Shown in pieces: positions 44,841-56,455 of a DNA stretch of 64,000 nucleotides (positions within the stretch are counted from its first letter, which is position 1; each line of letters starts with the position of its first letter). The notes under the pieces are model-generated. The model was not told the DNA's origin. It made no database searches and worked only from the letters and a program-made list of their open reading frames with translations. Source of the DNA: Ascarosepion bandense (lineage: Eukaryota; Mollusca; Cephalopoda; Sepiida; Sepiidae); assembly GCA_037127315.1 (NCBI GenBank), contig JBBBDQ010001293.1, positions 1,224,501-1,288,500 on the forward strand, in the 5' to 3' direction. Both the position numbers and the translations under genes were made by a program.

Positions 44841-45382
44841 AATAGTTATTTCTAGTTTAAGTGAAACCGTAGACTGAAAGAAAAATGAATGGATGTAAGT
44901 CAAATTTTGATTTCCTGGTATCGATATCAAATAAGTTTTTTTCGTCGTAAACTGAATTTTGAAGGCTAAATGAGTCCTCAGAGTAAATGGTATCATGGCT
45001 GAGACTAAGAACTACAATTATACCCACTTAGACCCAAACCCGCAGCAAAAACTAAAGTAAAAGGGCTGAAAAGAATACAGACATACAGGCAGATAAACAG
45101 ACACACACACAAACATCTTGCCTTATATATATATATATATATATTGTCAGAATTGCACCCTTGAAACTTCTGCATATTGTTTCTTATGTCTTTGTCTATA
45201 AGTGTATTAAATTTGATTAAAATCGGACCACTCCTTCTATAACCCGATTTTTTCGATTATCAATTTTCGATGTTTATCGGGGGTACCTCGACACAAAACC
45301 TAGGTAAGAACACTTGCAGACGCTTATAGTACAACTGTGTAAATTTTCAAGAAAATCGGTACAGCCGTTTCGGAGTCTATAG

Positions 45383-45430
<48 letters not shown>

Positions 45431-45457
45431 CAAAGTTCCCTTTATAAATTAGTTTAG
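44841..45457 (+). repeat. Dispersed repeat X, 5'-truncated copy
   Basis: From 'aatagttatttctagtttaa' to 'taaattagtttag'. Joins LINE-A directly on the left. (CA)n at 45388-45428. Confidence 0.85.
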
Positions 45458-46245
45458 ATTTAGATTAGATACCATACATGGCAAAACTGTAAGAAGATAA
45501 AAAAAAATCGTAGAACTAACTAGAGAAAAAATAAACTTCTTGGCGCTCTTCCGATAGAAATATAAAAAAATAACTAAAACCCAGCATTACTAAAGTTCAG
45601 TCTACAGAACACGGTGGAAAGTGCTGGACTGTTGAAGAAACTTGATATCTCGTGATAGGAGCCAATATCTTTTGGTGCAAAAGTTCGATAAGCCTTAACA
45701 TAATACTAATAGTATTTTTCCGTTCCGCCAATGCTATGAAAACAAAGCATAAATAGTTCTGGAAATAAAAAACGGTAATAAAATTATAGAGGACTTTCAA
45801 ATTAAAAATAGATCAGTTATTCTATGATAAATGATACGGTTTGGTAGTCATCATAAAACAAAGAATATATTTTGTCAGATAGGCGATGTCGTAGTTAACT
45901 AATAATTGTTGTTCGATCAAGAGTTAATCTACTGGATAATATTTTATCAGAGAATTTAACAAATTGTTGAACATAAAAATGGCAGTTGTACCAATAATGA
46001 TCAGAGCACATCGAGTAGACAAAGGGATTTGTTCTCCTAAACATGAAATCATTGCGGAAATTATCGGAAGAGTTGACAACATTTATATAACAAACTGGTT
46101 GAATTGTTTGTTTTTACGACTTATCTGATTTTTGTAAGATATTTAAAATCATAAAATATTTTGAAATTGTTATTTTTCTTTTTTTTTTGTAGGGGATATA
46201 ATGATGATTTACTGATATATGTTCCACTTATTAACCCATACATTT
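45458..46245. other. No recognised feature
   Basis: AT-rich, no homology seen. Confidence 0.45.
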
Positions 46246-46570
46246 TTTTGTAATCACATCACCCCAAGCAAGGCGGTAAGGCCATTGGTGTGCAGGGGGC
46301 TACGTAAGAGTGAATAGATTGGAAAAGAGAAAGCCGGAAGCCACATCCTAGACAGGGAACAAGGGATGAGCCTCTTCACCTGTTCAATAGACGTGGGTGG
46401 AGTGTGAACCGGGCGATAGTTCAGTCTATCTACTCTAATTGAAAAAAAAAAAAAAAAAAAAAGTGAAAAGATTGGTAAAGAGAAAGCCGGAAACCACATC
46501 CTAAACAGGGAACAAGGGATGAGCCTCTTTACCTGTTCAATAGACGTGGGTGGAGTGTGAAGTGAGAGAT
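46246..46570 (-). mobile_element. J short element, dimeric copy
   Basis: Same arrangement as 40727-41030: LINE-B tail complement ('ccccaagcaaggcggtaagg'), unit, A-run of about 21 (46441-46461), second unit without tail. The two dimers share the internal junction. Confidence 0.82.
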
Positions 46571-46773
46571 TGGTTGGATTTATGCCTTTTCCAAAGGCTT
46601 TTGGGTGTAAGTGAAGATAATGAACACGACTGAAATTAGGACTCAGCTCCCACCCACACAACCAAGATTGCAGCAGGAGGCATTCCCAGGCGATCTTCAG
46701 TCCATATAGTCACCGGGCTTTAGTTAAGTGATCGTACTAGAAGCAGCGTTGCAACGTGATTTAGCCGTAGGTC
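46571..46773 (-). mobile_element. S4 5S-tRNA chimeric SINE
   Basis: Minus order: 5S-like 46773-46668 ('ctacggctaaatcacgttgc', 'cgatcacttaactaaagccc', 'gatcgcctgggaatgcc'), then a tRNA-like head with degraded boxes ('gagctgagtcctaatttcag') and S1 body to about 46571. Confidence 0.78.
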
Positions 46774-46953
46774 CTTATAGCAAGATTACTGAATGCAAAA
46801 AAGAGTAGATTTGCTGTCAATTAATCCTCAGGAAAGGCCTCTGAGGTTATCGATGTCTAAGTTCAACATCGGAACAATAATACGGAGAAGAAAAAAAGAT
46901 ACGGAAAGAGAACGTAAGAGTCTGTTATAATATCAAACATCAAAATATTAACA

Positions 46954-46989
<36 letters not shown>

Positions 46990-47402
46990 AATGAGACGAT
47001 AATGGATTGATTTTACAAAACCATGTTATGATCCCTGAAGCTTGGATTCCAAAATGACCTAAAATATCGTTTTCAACGCAATTATGCCAACAGTTTAAAA
47101 CTCTGACAATATTATTACGGTTTTTGCTGCTACGCCATTAAGGGCTTGGATGTTAAAAACGTCGTTACAAAGAGACGAAAGAGCGCACATGAAAGAGGAA
47201 TGCATGGACACATTTTTCATATATTCCTTTATAACATACATTCACTCAATCAGAAACTAGGTTCAAGCTACTAATGCATTCTTGTTGCTTTCCCTAAAAT
47301 TGTTCTGATATATAAAAATGTACATATTGTTTCACAATATAGATAGATAAATGGAGAGAGAGAAAGGTGGGCAGGGGGAAGAGTGACATATGGATATATA
47401 TA
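46774..47402. other. Unassigned, with (GAAA)n
   Basis: (GAAA)n near 46953-46990. Otherwise nothing recognised. Confidence 0.5.
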
Positions 47403-47850
47403 TACACCCTTGTGCAAATTATTTGAAACAACTGCTTTAGTTTCTTTTCTTTTACCATACGGTCAATTTTAGAGCCACTGAAATGACAGGGTATAACAGA
47501 ATTCTATTTTTTCCACAGATAAGAGCATTTGCAGCGGTATGCAGCAATATGAATTTATTTTCGAGGTGTATGATGCGATTTGATTGACCTTGATTGAAAA
47601 ATATTGCGTTCATCCTTGATTGCATCAGATTTTTATTACACTCAGGCACAACTGCTTCGAGTGTCGATTAGTTGTCCTATGGCTATTGTCTGTGATGAAC
47701 CTTACTCCAAGATAGCGTATGAAGATTGTAACACTGCACGAACGCACTGGAAAGCCTTACAGAGAGATTGCGCATATTGTTGGTGACAGCCTTTCAGCTG
47801 TCAGTCGTGTGACCAACGAAATAACAAATTGGATCCATGAGCCTAAAACG
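47403..47850 (+). pseudogene. Tc1-type transposon 5' part: inverted end and HTH remnant
   Basis: Starts after TATATATA with 'cacccttgtgcaaattattt', like a Tc1-type terminal repeat. At 47727-47845 the plus strand encodes KIVTLHERTGKPYREIAHIV and GDSLSAVSRVTNEITNWI, the N-terminal helix-turn-helix DNA-binding region of Tc1 transposases. The DDE catalytic domain was not found downstream. The start codon and frame are unclear. Inactive. Confidence 0.78.
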
Positions 47851-49455
47851 TAAAGTAAATTAGGACTAAAGAGAAACACAACGTATATAGCATTTTGATT
47901 GATTTGGTTGCATTATGTTACTTTCGAATTTTTTTGTAAAAGAAAATATTCCGAGCAGACAAATCACATTGACGTTAGTGTTTATCTAGGTATCTCTACT
48001 CATTTTGGAGACCTAACTTTTAAACTGAATTAAAAAAAAAAACTTGTATTTTAATTGAAAGCTAAATGATTAAATTCTTTATTTCCAGTAAGCAAAATAC
48101 TTTGGTGTATTTAAAACAGAAATGATATTGATAAAAATTTAAAATTTTGAGATTTTTTAACTTTTTCAATTTTTCGGTCATTTTTCAGCGATCGACACAT
48201 TTGTAAACAAAAGTTCATTCGCGGTTTTAAAAATCTTGCAAAAATAAAATATACTTCTGTGACACGTTATTTGTGAAAAATTAACAAATTTAAAGTTGAA
48301 TTAATCTAATTTACACAAGTATTGCTTATTTATAGCATGAAATTTAGAATGAAACAATTTCTTAAACACAGTGTGTTGATTTTTCTGACCTTTTCCCCGT
48401 ATATTTGACATGTGATAACAACCAGACAGATGTAAAATAAGTGTATGGCAGTCACAAGTGAGATACTTGCACGTTTTTTTATTCTAAGACGAAGAAACCG
48501 TGAAACATATGACCTTTTAATGTATATATAGAAATTATTATATGAAAAAATTTCAAATACACAAAACAAAATTAATTTTTTTTTACAAATACTAAGGCAC
48601 GACAATTTGAATAAAATTTTAAAATTTCTATTAGTAAATATAGTCTTCACTTCATAAATTATTAATCTAACGCTAACAAATTTTTAAAGTATTGTAAAAA
48701 TATTTTTGAAACTTTATAAATTATTATAATTTAAAAACATTTAAACAATTCTTTTAAAATTTCATTATTAATTGATTTTTTCTTCAGACTATAATGTCTT
48801 TAATATGAATTATTTATTAAAGCAATTAAAAGCTTATCAATTTAAATAACGTAATAGTTTTATTACATTTTTAGTTTAGTATTGTAAGCAAATTTTCAAA
48901 ATGTTTGAAAAAAATAATAGATGAGTCTTGCGTTTAACTAATAAAACCAATTTTATCAGCAAAATATAATTTCTTAAATTTTTAGGAATTTACGGAGAGA
49001 GGGTAACACTTATTTTTACTAAGATTTTTTTAAAATAATAATTTCAAAAATAATTTCATTCATAGTTTCATTAAAATCCGACAATTATTTTATTTTTGAA
49101 AAAATTTCCAAATGAATGTGTTTTTCACCGGAAAAAAAAAACTGAGTGACGTAATATTACATTATCCATTGTAAACTCTCGTAACGATTTGGCTATCCGC
49201 AAACAAAAATCAAAACAAGATTTTTTACCAAAATTTCGAACATATTAGAAAAGGTTCAAAATTTTTTAAAAATCATTAAAAATACTTTTTTTTTTTCCTC
49301 TTGATAATAACATAAACATTTTCATGGAAAAAATCGTTTTTCTTCAGTTTGGGGCCTTTTTACTTTATAGTACCCTGTTTTCTTTTTTCTTTTTTTAATT
49401 TTTTGTTCTTTTTTTTTTTTTTCATCGATATAGTGGAGGTGTAGAATCCTTCGAT
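47851..49455. other. AT-rich region without gene
   Basis: About 1.6 kb, very AT-rich. The 106-codon minus frame at 48330-48650 has no recognisable motif and biased composition. Could be transposon interior or unique sequence. Confidence 0.5.
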
Positions 49456-49570
49456 TTTGTTTTGAAATTAACCTCTACTTGTGTTTCAATAGCTTGAGAA
49501 TGGAAAAGAAGGCAAAGATAGATTAGGACTCTACTACTATGAATGAAAAGTTATTCCGTTTAATTTAGTG
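49456..49570 (+). repeat. Inverted-repeat arm, left
   Basis: 'ttttgaaattaacctct' to 'attccgtttaatttagtgaa' is an inverted match to 51638-51755. The arms enclose LINE-A, block A and X. Confidence 0.82.
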
Positions 49571-49932
49571 AATGCGAAGGCGTTTGACAAAATACGCCAC
49601 AAGGAACAGATGGAGATGCTCGGCAGCCTGGACATATTTGGGAAAGACTTGATAGTAATCAAGAATCTTTACGGGCAGCAAACCGCTTGCATACGGACAT
49701 GTAATGGGACATACAATGGGGAAGGAGGGCTTGGAGAATCTGATACTAACAGGCCAGATAGAGGGAAAAAGAGACAGGGGAAAGCAATGGATAACATATT
49801 TGAAGGACCTCATGAGGTGAATGACAGAACTAGGATTGCATGGTCCAACAGGAGAAGGCGTGCTCAGATCCACCAGAGATAGGGGAACGTGGAAAGCCAT
49901 GAAGGGACAGGGCACATAGAAGAAGAAGAAAA
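49566..49932 (+). pseudogene. LINE-A (RTE-like) with large internal deletion
   Basis: Encodes [40 protein letters not shown] and IRTCN (RT start as in the 37 kb ORF). It then jumps near 49700 to GQIEGKRDRGKQWITYLKDL-like sequence in another frame and the end. YADD and about 200 codons are missing. Short GAA tail at 49919-49930. Confidence 0.87.
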
Positions 49933-50124
49933 TACTTATACTTAAACTCATTCCTAAGTTGCGTTTACTTTACCCTCCTCCTCCTCAGACAAATCTCAGT
50001 CCTTTAGTGCTTTCCCCAATACTTTCAGAGTTCCACAATCGCCACTGGTGATCGTTCTTTCCGGTATCGATAGGGCATTACTACTGCTCCTTTTTTTTTT
50101 TTTTTTCGTTTTTCAAGTAGTATG

Positions 50125-51390
50125 GAATGTCAACGTGTTGATTATGGCATTATTTCGTTTTTGAATGATACGCGATAGCCATTTTAGGTTCTTGTGCTGT
50201 TGAAAGTTCTCAAGTTGTGGTTTTTGTTATTTGGTACTGTTCGATGGTTGTGATTCTAGCGCCAGTCCCTAAGCTTCGAAGAACTCCTGTCTTCACCAAA
50301 ACAAAGAGGCTTCCATCAAAAACAATGATCTTAGAAAGCGGTTGTATACAACTGAGAGTCTAAGGTATTTGTGAACGGGTTTGGTATCATGCCTGAAATT
50401 CTTATGAAAATCTCGGTCTGGCGAGATTATTTAAGAATATGACTCAAACTTTCAAATTAATGTTTTAATTTGGTAGCAATTTGCGCTGTAGAATGAAATT
50501 ATCATTAGCACAGCATATTCTAATATCAGTTTTATTTTTATCATTTATCCTAAACTAGCAGTATAGCCCGGCGTTACTCGAGTGTAATGAAAGCTTTAAA
50601 AGTAATCCATGGTTAAAGCGAAACTGTAGACTAAAAAAAAAAATGAATGGATGTAAGTCATATTTTGATTTCCTGGTATCGATATCAAATAAGTTTTTTC
50701 GTCGTAAACTGAATTTTGAACGCTAAATAAGTCCGCTGAGTAAATGGTATCATGGCTGAGACTAAGAACTAAAATTATACCTACTTAGAGCCAAACCCGA
50801 AGCAAAAACTAAAATAAAAGGGCTGAAAAAAATACAGACACACACACAAACATCTTGCCTTTTATATATGTATATATATATATATATTATCGATTTTCTT
50901 CACTATTGTAAGAACTGAAACCTTGAAACTTTTGAATATCGTTTATTATGACTTTGTCTATGAGTATATCGAATTTGATTAAAATCGGACCACTCCTTCT
51001 ATAGCCCGATTTTTTCGATTATCGATTTTCGATATTTATCGGAGGGGGTGCCTTGACACAAACCCTAGCTAAGAACACTCGCAGCGCTTATAGTACAACT
51101 GTGTAAATTTTCAAGAAAATCGGTTCTGCCGTTTCGGAGTCTATAGGTATAGGACACCCACACAGATACATACACACACAGACAATGTTCCATGTATAAA
51201 TAAGTTTAGATCCTAAATTTGTTTTAATTGATCTATACACAGAGCTATTTGAAGTGTTTTGTATTTACGAATTCCGAATCTTCAATTTTGTTCTGATGGT
51301 TTCAAGGAAAGTAATATTTCATTTCAATTCTAAATTTTAGGAAGGTTTATCTTAAGTCCTATTTCCTGGAAAACTTGGACAGGATGTTAA
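50125..51390. repeat. Duplicated block A, interrupted by repeat X
   Basis: Diverged copy of 52395-52995 ('ggtttttgttatttggtact' vs 'cgtttttattatttggaaca'; 'tgaagtgttttgtatttac' in both). Homology resumes after X at 51210, proving that X inserted into the block. Class unknown; T-run at 50092-50106. Confidence 0.75.
50555..51209 (+). repeat. Dispersed repeat X, full length with target-site duplication
   Basis: Starts 'ctagcagtatagcccggcgt' and ends 'taaataagtttag'. Both sides have 'atcctaaa' (50547-50554 and 51210-51217). Block B at about 52830 ('tcctattctaaaattg') has the corresponding site empty. Confidence 0.92.
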
Positions 51391-51637
51391 TTTTTTATTC
51401 AAGAACATTCATACCACCCACCTCATCATCAGTACATTGGTCTTGGAAGGGAAAACATGATTATTCTCTTTTGTCGGTAGATTCATTTGGAATGTGGTCA
51501 GTGGCGATTATGGAATTCTGAAAATGGAGTGGGGCACTTAAGGGTCGAGATAGGAGTGGGGCAAACTCAAGCAGCGTCTTCATTTTAATACTACACCATT
51601 ATCGTATACACAACTTAGGAACGAGTTAGAGTAAAAC
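51391..51637. other. No recognised feature
   Basis: Contains 'gtcagtggcgattatgg' and 'ggagtggggca', echoed around 52100-52200. Possibly part of an old duplicated element. Confidence 0.4.
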
Positions 51638-51755
51638 TTTATTCACTAAACAGAATTACTTTTTCATTCAAAGTAGTGGAGTCCTAATCTATTCTTTCCT
51701 TCTTTTCTACTCTGAAACTGTTGGAAATACAAGAGAGGTTAATTTCAAAACTAAA
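51638..51755 (-). repeat. Inverted-repeat arm, right
   Basis: Reverse complement of 49456-49570 with moderate divergence ('aggactccactactttgaat' vs 'aggactctactactatgaat'). Confidence 0.82.
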
Positions 51756-51819
51756 TCAAAGGGTTAATACTACATCAATACTAGCAGAACAGTGTGATTT
51801 GTCTGTTCTGATGTTTTGG

Positions 51820-52005
51820 GGGAAAAGAGATACGGGAAAGCAACGGATAACATATTTGAAGGACCTAATCAGGTGGATGACGGAACGAGGATTGCATGGT
51901 GTAACAGGAAAAGGCGTGCTCAGAGATACCAGGGATAGAGAAACGTGGAAAGTCATGATCGCCTACATCCTGAAGGGACAGGTCACATCGAAGATGTTCT
52001 TAAAA
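51820..52005 (+). pseudogene. LINE-A (RTE-like) C-terminal fragment
   Basis: The plus frame encodes [35 protein letters not shown] and DRETWKVMIAYILKGQVT, the last ~60 codons of LINE-A. The GAA tail is decayed. Confidence 0.85.
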
Positions 52006-52394
52006 ATAAAAAAGAAAATGCCGAAAGAAAAGTGCTGAAGATTAAATCTTATCTAAATCAGAGACTGTTCAGTTTCATAAATTTTTGAAGCTTATAAAAG
52101 TGGAGGGCAACCGAGGGGTCAGTCAAAATTCAAGTGGGGAGAGAGCTTGGCCCCTTCTGACTCCTTCTGGCCCCCTGTAGAGTCGCCACTGAATGCATAT
52201 GAAATGCATAAAAAATCAATCGCCACTGAATGGTATGAAATGCATAAAAAATCAATGCAATGTTTTCCTTGCCAGACCTGAAAGTTTTTGATGACCGACG
52301 AAGTTCTTCTATTAAATCGACATATTCAGTAACTATTATCTCTCTTTCTAGTATTGATGGTGGTTTCTTTACAAACCTTTTATTTGAAATCGTC
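52006..52394. other. Unassigned, small tandem duplication
   Basis: 'atgaaatgcataaaaaatca' with 'atcgccactgaatg' is duplicated near 52186-52260. No gene. Confidence 0.5.
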
Positions 52395-52995
52395 TGGAAC
52401 GTCAGCCTCTTGGTTATATCATTATTTTCCTTTTGAGTTACATGTGATATACATTTTAGCTGTTGTTGCTGTTAAAAGTCCTAAAGTAATGTCGTTTTTA
52501 TTATTTGGAACAATTATTAATGTGATTCTGTAGCACCTGTCCATAAGGTTCGAAAAACTGTAATCTCCGTCAGAACCCACAGATTTAACTCGCTAAAAGA
52601 CGTTTTTAACTATGGTTCTGAGAAAACGGTTATATAAAGCTGATAATTTAGATATTTCTAAACGGGTTTGGCTTTAAGCATGACAACCATATAAAAGTTT
52701 TGGTGTGAAGTGGCTATTTTAGAACATGACTAGAGTTTTCAAATCAATGTTTTCATTTTGTAGCAGTTTGTGATGTAGGATGAAACTACCTCTAGTGCAG
52801 CCTATTCAATGTTCAGTTTCCTTATCTCCTATTCTAAAATTGTTATGACTGATCTGTGCACCGTGGTCTTTGAAGTGTTTTGTATTTACTAAATCCACAC
52901 CATGAAAATTTATGATCAATTCAGGATATGTACCATTACAGCTTTCATTCCAATTCCATTTTTTTTTTTTGTTTTGTTTTGGAAAGGTTTGAATC
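52395..52995. repeat. Duplicated block B
   Basis: Uninterrupted counterpart of block A. It ends where an S1-like SINE starts. T-run near 52962. Confidence 0.72.
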
Positions 52996-53240
52996 CTATT
53001 TTCTGCAGGTGGCGTAATAGATAATTGACACGGATTGAGGAATCGAAGAGCCGGGTTCAAATTCCAGTAATTTATTACATTCTCTTACGTGCTAATACCA
53101 CTGGGAAAGTTATGAATTCATTGCTTCCACCCTTCAGCTATAGATAAATAACTGGACAGTCTGCGTTCTATAGATTTAGTTGGCAACCAGTTTACCACAG
53201 TAACAATTGGCAAACTACTGCGGGAAAATCATTTATTAAC
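52996..53240 (+). mobile_element. S1-like SINE with S4-type head
   Basis: Head 'gcaggtggcgtaatagataa' resembles the tRNA part of S4 at 23140 more than typical S1. B-box-like 'gggttcaaattccag'; body to 'gcaaactactgcgggaaaa'. No 5S upstream. Confidence 0.75.
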
Positions 53241-53879
53241 CTTATGGCTGGGAAGAAATCTTGAGCTTGGTTGACAATCTTCCTTGAATGGTATCGTGTA
53301 TATCAAACATCTGGATATAGGGCCGGGATCCATGTCTGCATTAGCCATCGAAAGAAATCATGGCGTTTATTCACAGCACAAGGATCTGAGTACAGCAATG
53401 CTTGACCATGTTGTGTTGGGTGGGATTGTCGATGGATTTCCGACCAAACATTCGGTTGTTCAAAGGATGATAATGATTTCCTGCAACACTTGGAGGGGGT
53501 GGTAAATGATTAAAAAATAGCTTATATTTACAATTATCTGATACTTATAAAAAATTTAAATGCAATGTCAATCGCTATATACTTTCTTGATTAGTCTTCT
53601 GTTTTTCTGATTCCTTATAAAGCTTCTCTTTATATCTCATTCTTTCACACACACTTATGTCTTAACGGCTTTATTCCTTTGCATGGCGAATGTTACTTTT
53701 TTTGTTTGTTTTTGTTTTTATAAATCTGTGAAACACCATAATTTCTTAGAAAAGTTAATGGCATTGGGACCAGTTACTTTATTTCTCACAGTTTTGAATT
53801 CAGAGCTTCCTTCTTAAAAACCGTTTGCCATCCAAGGCTAGATAGTCTAGTCTACCGTAATATTCTATATCTAGAAGGA
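53241..53879. other. Unassigned, weak LINE-B trace
   Basis: 53555-53690 resembles a decayed LINE-B 3' UTR ('taaatgcaatgtcaatcgc' compared with 4620). The rest is unrecognised; the 73-codon frame at 53284 has no motif. Confidence 0.45.
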
Positions 53880-54290
53880 GCGATGGATACTTTTTTGCAA
53901 AAGTGAAAGCAACAGACTAGGCTAGAATTCGAAACCAGCATGCCGATTCTTCTTTAGTCAGCGATATGTTACGTTGCACGGATATCAGTGGTGTTGCGTG
54001 TAAAGGCTACGAAATAATCCCATACCTTTTGCGAAAGTGAATGCAATAGACTAAGGCAGAATTTGAAATCGGCACGCCAATTCCACTATAGAAGTAACAT
54101 ATGTTATATTGCACGGATATCCGTGGTGTTGTGTATAGAGATTAAAAAATAGTTTCGTACCTTGTGCAAAAATGAATGCAACAGACTAAGCCAGAAATTG
54201 AAATCAGCACGCTTATTCCACTATAGGCGTTCATATATATTACATTGCACGTATACTCGTCATGTTGTGTATAGAGGTTAAGAAATAGCA
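53880..54290. repeat. Tandem array (about 118 bp x 3) derived from an S1-like SINE
   Basis: Units share 'gcacggatatccgtggtgtt', 'gcgaaagtgaatgcaa' and 'gaatttgaaatcggcacgcc'-type segments, the minus-strand counterparts of S1 head sequences ('gtaagtgaatgcaaggaatt', 'attcgaactcggc'). Confidence 0.8.
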
Positions 54291-54919
54291 AAACGTAAAT
54301 GATTTTATAATAAGATTCAAGTAACGTGGTCGTTGAGAACAGAAAAGAATTATACCTATCAACATTATTTTCACATAAAAAGAAAGTATATATATTCGCT
54401 GATTCGACTTTAAATCGAGTTCTTCATCTTGAATCGGTGATGAATGTTGACAGAAGAGAAGTTAATAAGTGAGAAGGAGACAAGCTTATTGAAAATTGGC
54501 CCGTTGATGTCTGGGATGTTAGGGTGTGATTGGGTGAGGTTCATGGTGATACTTTTAATTAGTCACCTCTGTTGCCGATTGGAAATCCCAACGGAAATAT
54601 GTGGCCATTGATCGACACTTCATATTTCTGGTTTGACCTTTGTTGCTACGATAAAGGCGTGCAAGTTATTTTCACATCTAGGTGCAAAGGTCAGCATTTG
54701 TCCACAGCTGAACCCTTGTTAAAACAAAATTCCGAAGCCTGTGGCGATCTGGATTATGACATTTTTAGATACATATCAGAACATTACAGCAATCTATTCT
54801 CTGATCTAAGCCTAAAAACCCAATGGGGAAATAATTGAATGATTAAGTTCTTCACTGTACTATCATAACTCTTCAAAAGTTCCTATACCTTATGGACCTT
54901 GGCAGTTTTTTTTTCTCTT
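54291..54919. other. Unassigned, 88-codon open frame
   Basis: The plus frame 54572-54838 (starts MPIGNPNGNMWPLIDTSYFW) shows no repeat composition and no domain I recognise. It has no promoter evidence. It may be chance or an old element. Confidence 0.3.
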
Positions 54920-55090
54920 TGCTAAGGATCCGATCCCAGTTCCGCCATCCATTCGCACAGGCTCGTCACGTATGTGGTTCGTTGCCTCCACTATCTCTCT
55001 TGCATTCGAAGTGCTCCGTGAGTTTTCCAAGCATTTTTTTCTCATTATGTGTCTAAAGAATTTCAGCTGTCTCTAATTCAAAGCATAACT
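54920..55090 (-). pseudogene. LINE-A C-terminal fragment, decayed
   Basis: 'ccgccatccattcgcacagg' and 'tttctcattatgtgtctaaa' correspond to 'ccgtcatccacctgatcag' and 'cctcattgcatgtcccagga' of the 37 kb copy. Head-to-head with the next fragment. Confidence 0.65.
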
Positions 55091-55174
55091 GTTTTGTTTT
55101 TTTTGTTTTGTTTTTTGTTTTTTTTTGTTTTTTTTTTTGTTGCCAGTTTCTTTAAGACTTCACAGTTACTTACT

Positions 55175-55965
55175 CTTGAGGAGGGATACAAAAATCAAGC
55201 AGGTACAAAAATTTAAATACCTGGCAAATATTATAAAACAAGACGGAGAATGCGACACTGAGATCCGAAGGCGAATTGGCATGGCCAAGGATGCATTTTA
55301 GAAGCTCAGTAAAATATTCAGAGACAGGAAAATTTCACTAGAAACAAAAAAGAAAATACTGGATTGCTATGTAATGTCTCTTCTTCAATATGGCAGCAGA
55401 CGCTGTACAATCTCGTCAGGGATGAGGAAAAGGCTTGAAACAGCTGAAATATGGTTTCTACAGAAGGATGCTGGGGATATCATGGACCGAGCATGTGAGC
55501 AATAATGCGATTTTGGAAAAGATGGAAACGAAAAGGAAACTAATACTGAACATCAGGAAAAAACAGCTAAATTTCCTGGGATATATAATGAGAAAGGAAG
55601 GCTTGGAGAATCTGATACTCGCAGGTCAGATAGAGGGGGGGAAAGACAGGAAAAAGTAGCGTGTAACATACATGACGAGCCTGATCAAGTGGGTGGCTTA
55701 GCGGGGGGGATAACAGGAGAAAGCGTGCTAAGAGCCACCAAGTATAGTTGATTTTCTAAGTGGGCCGCTTAGATGTGGCACAAGGCCGAATGTATGAGGT
55801 ACCCAGTGAGGATCGAACTCGCTACCCAGTTATAACAGGTTCTAGCGAGACAAGCTTGCTAATCGTTACGCTACGTCGAGGTACCCAAGCCACCAGGGAT
55901 AGGGAGACGTTGAGAGACATTATCACCTACGTCCTGAAGGGACACGGCACATAGAAGAAGAAATG
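55175..55965 (+). pseudogene. LINE-A (RTE-like) copy interrupted by an S3 SINE
   Basis: The plus strand encodes in several frames [89 protein letters not shown] and GLENLILAGQIEGGKDRKK. After the S3 insert (55741-55887) come ATRDRETLRDIITYVLKGHG and the stop, then a short GAA tail. Frameshifts occur at several points. The upstream RT domain is absent. Confidence 0.88.
55741..55887 (-). mobile_element. S3 tRNA-derived SINE with exact ends
   Basis: A 147-bp insert flanked by 'agccacca' (55733-55740 and 55888-55895). On the minus strand it has A-box-like 'tagcgtaacgattagcaagc' and B-box-like 'gcgagttcgatcctcac', so it is tRNA-derived. The tail reads 'cttagaaaatcaac'. Other copies: 28740-29190, 56456-56597. 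Confidence 0.9.
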
Positions 55966-56035
55966 CGTTACTTACTGGCTCCGTCTATGGAATTGTCAGT
56001 ATATTTCTGACATTCATATTTATGTTGATTTCAGT

Positions 56036-56130
56036 TTCCTACTCATCGCAGGGTGGGGTGTATTGTTCCTACTCGTCACAGGGTGGGGTGTATTGTTCCT
56101 ACTCATCACAGGGTGGGGTGTATGGTTCAC
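56036..56130. repeat. Tandem repeat, 30 bp x 3
   Basis: 'ctactcatcacagggtgggg' plus 'tgtattgttc', three nearly identical units. Confidence 0.93.
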
Positions 56131-56300
56131 GATTCTCAACCATACAAAAATATGGAAATCACATAGCAATCCAGCGCCCATTTCTTTGTTTCTAACGAAT
56201 TGTTTCTGTTAATTTGCAGTTTTATTTAGTCTTTGAAATAAACGTCTTGCTAGTTAGGATTTCGGTGTCATCTCTTCTGTCCACTGTTAAAAGATTTTCC
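56131..56300 (-). pseudogene. LINE-A fragment, strongly decayed
   Basis: 'gaaatcacatagcaatccag' and 'tttctttgtttctaacga' resemble 'gatatcacatagcaatcgaa' of the 18 kb copy. No open frame. Confidence 0.6.
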
Positions 56301-56455
56301 AGCTTCAAAACCCAAGCCACTGTTCAGGTCCGGAGTTTCCTTCAGTCACGGTGAACAGTGGCAATCCTAATGCGGCTACATAAATCGAACGTCTATTCTA
56401 TCTGAAGATCACATCAGACCTAGAGTAGAATTTATATACACAATCCATTTAAAAG

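Noticed and set aside
54572..54838. 88-codon plus-strand frame as a novel gene
   Set aside because: Non-repetitive composition but no homology that I can recognise and no supporting context.
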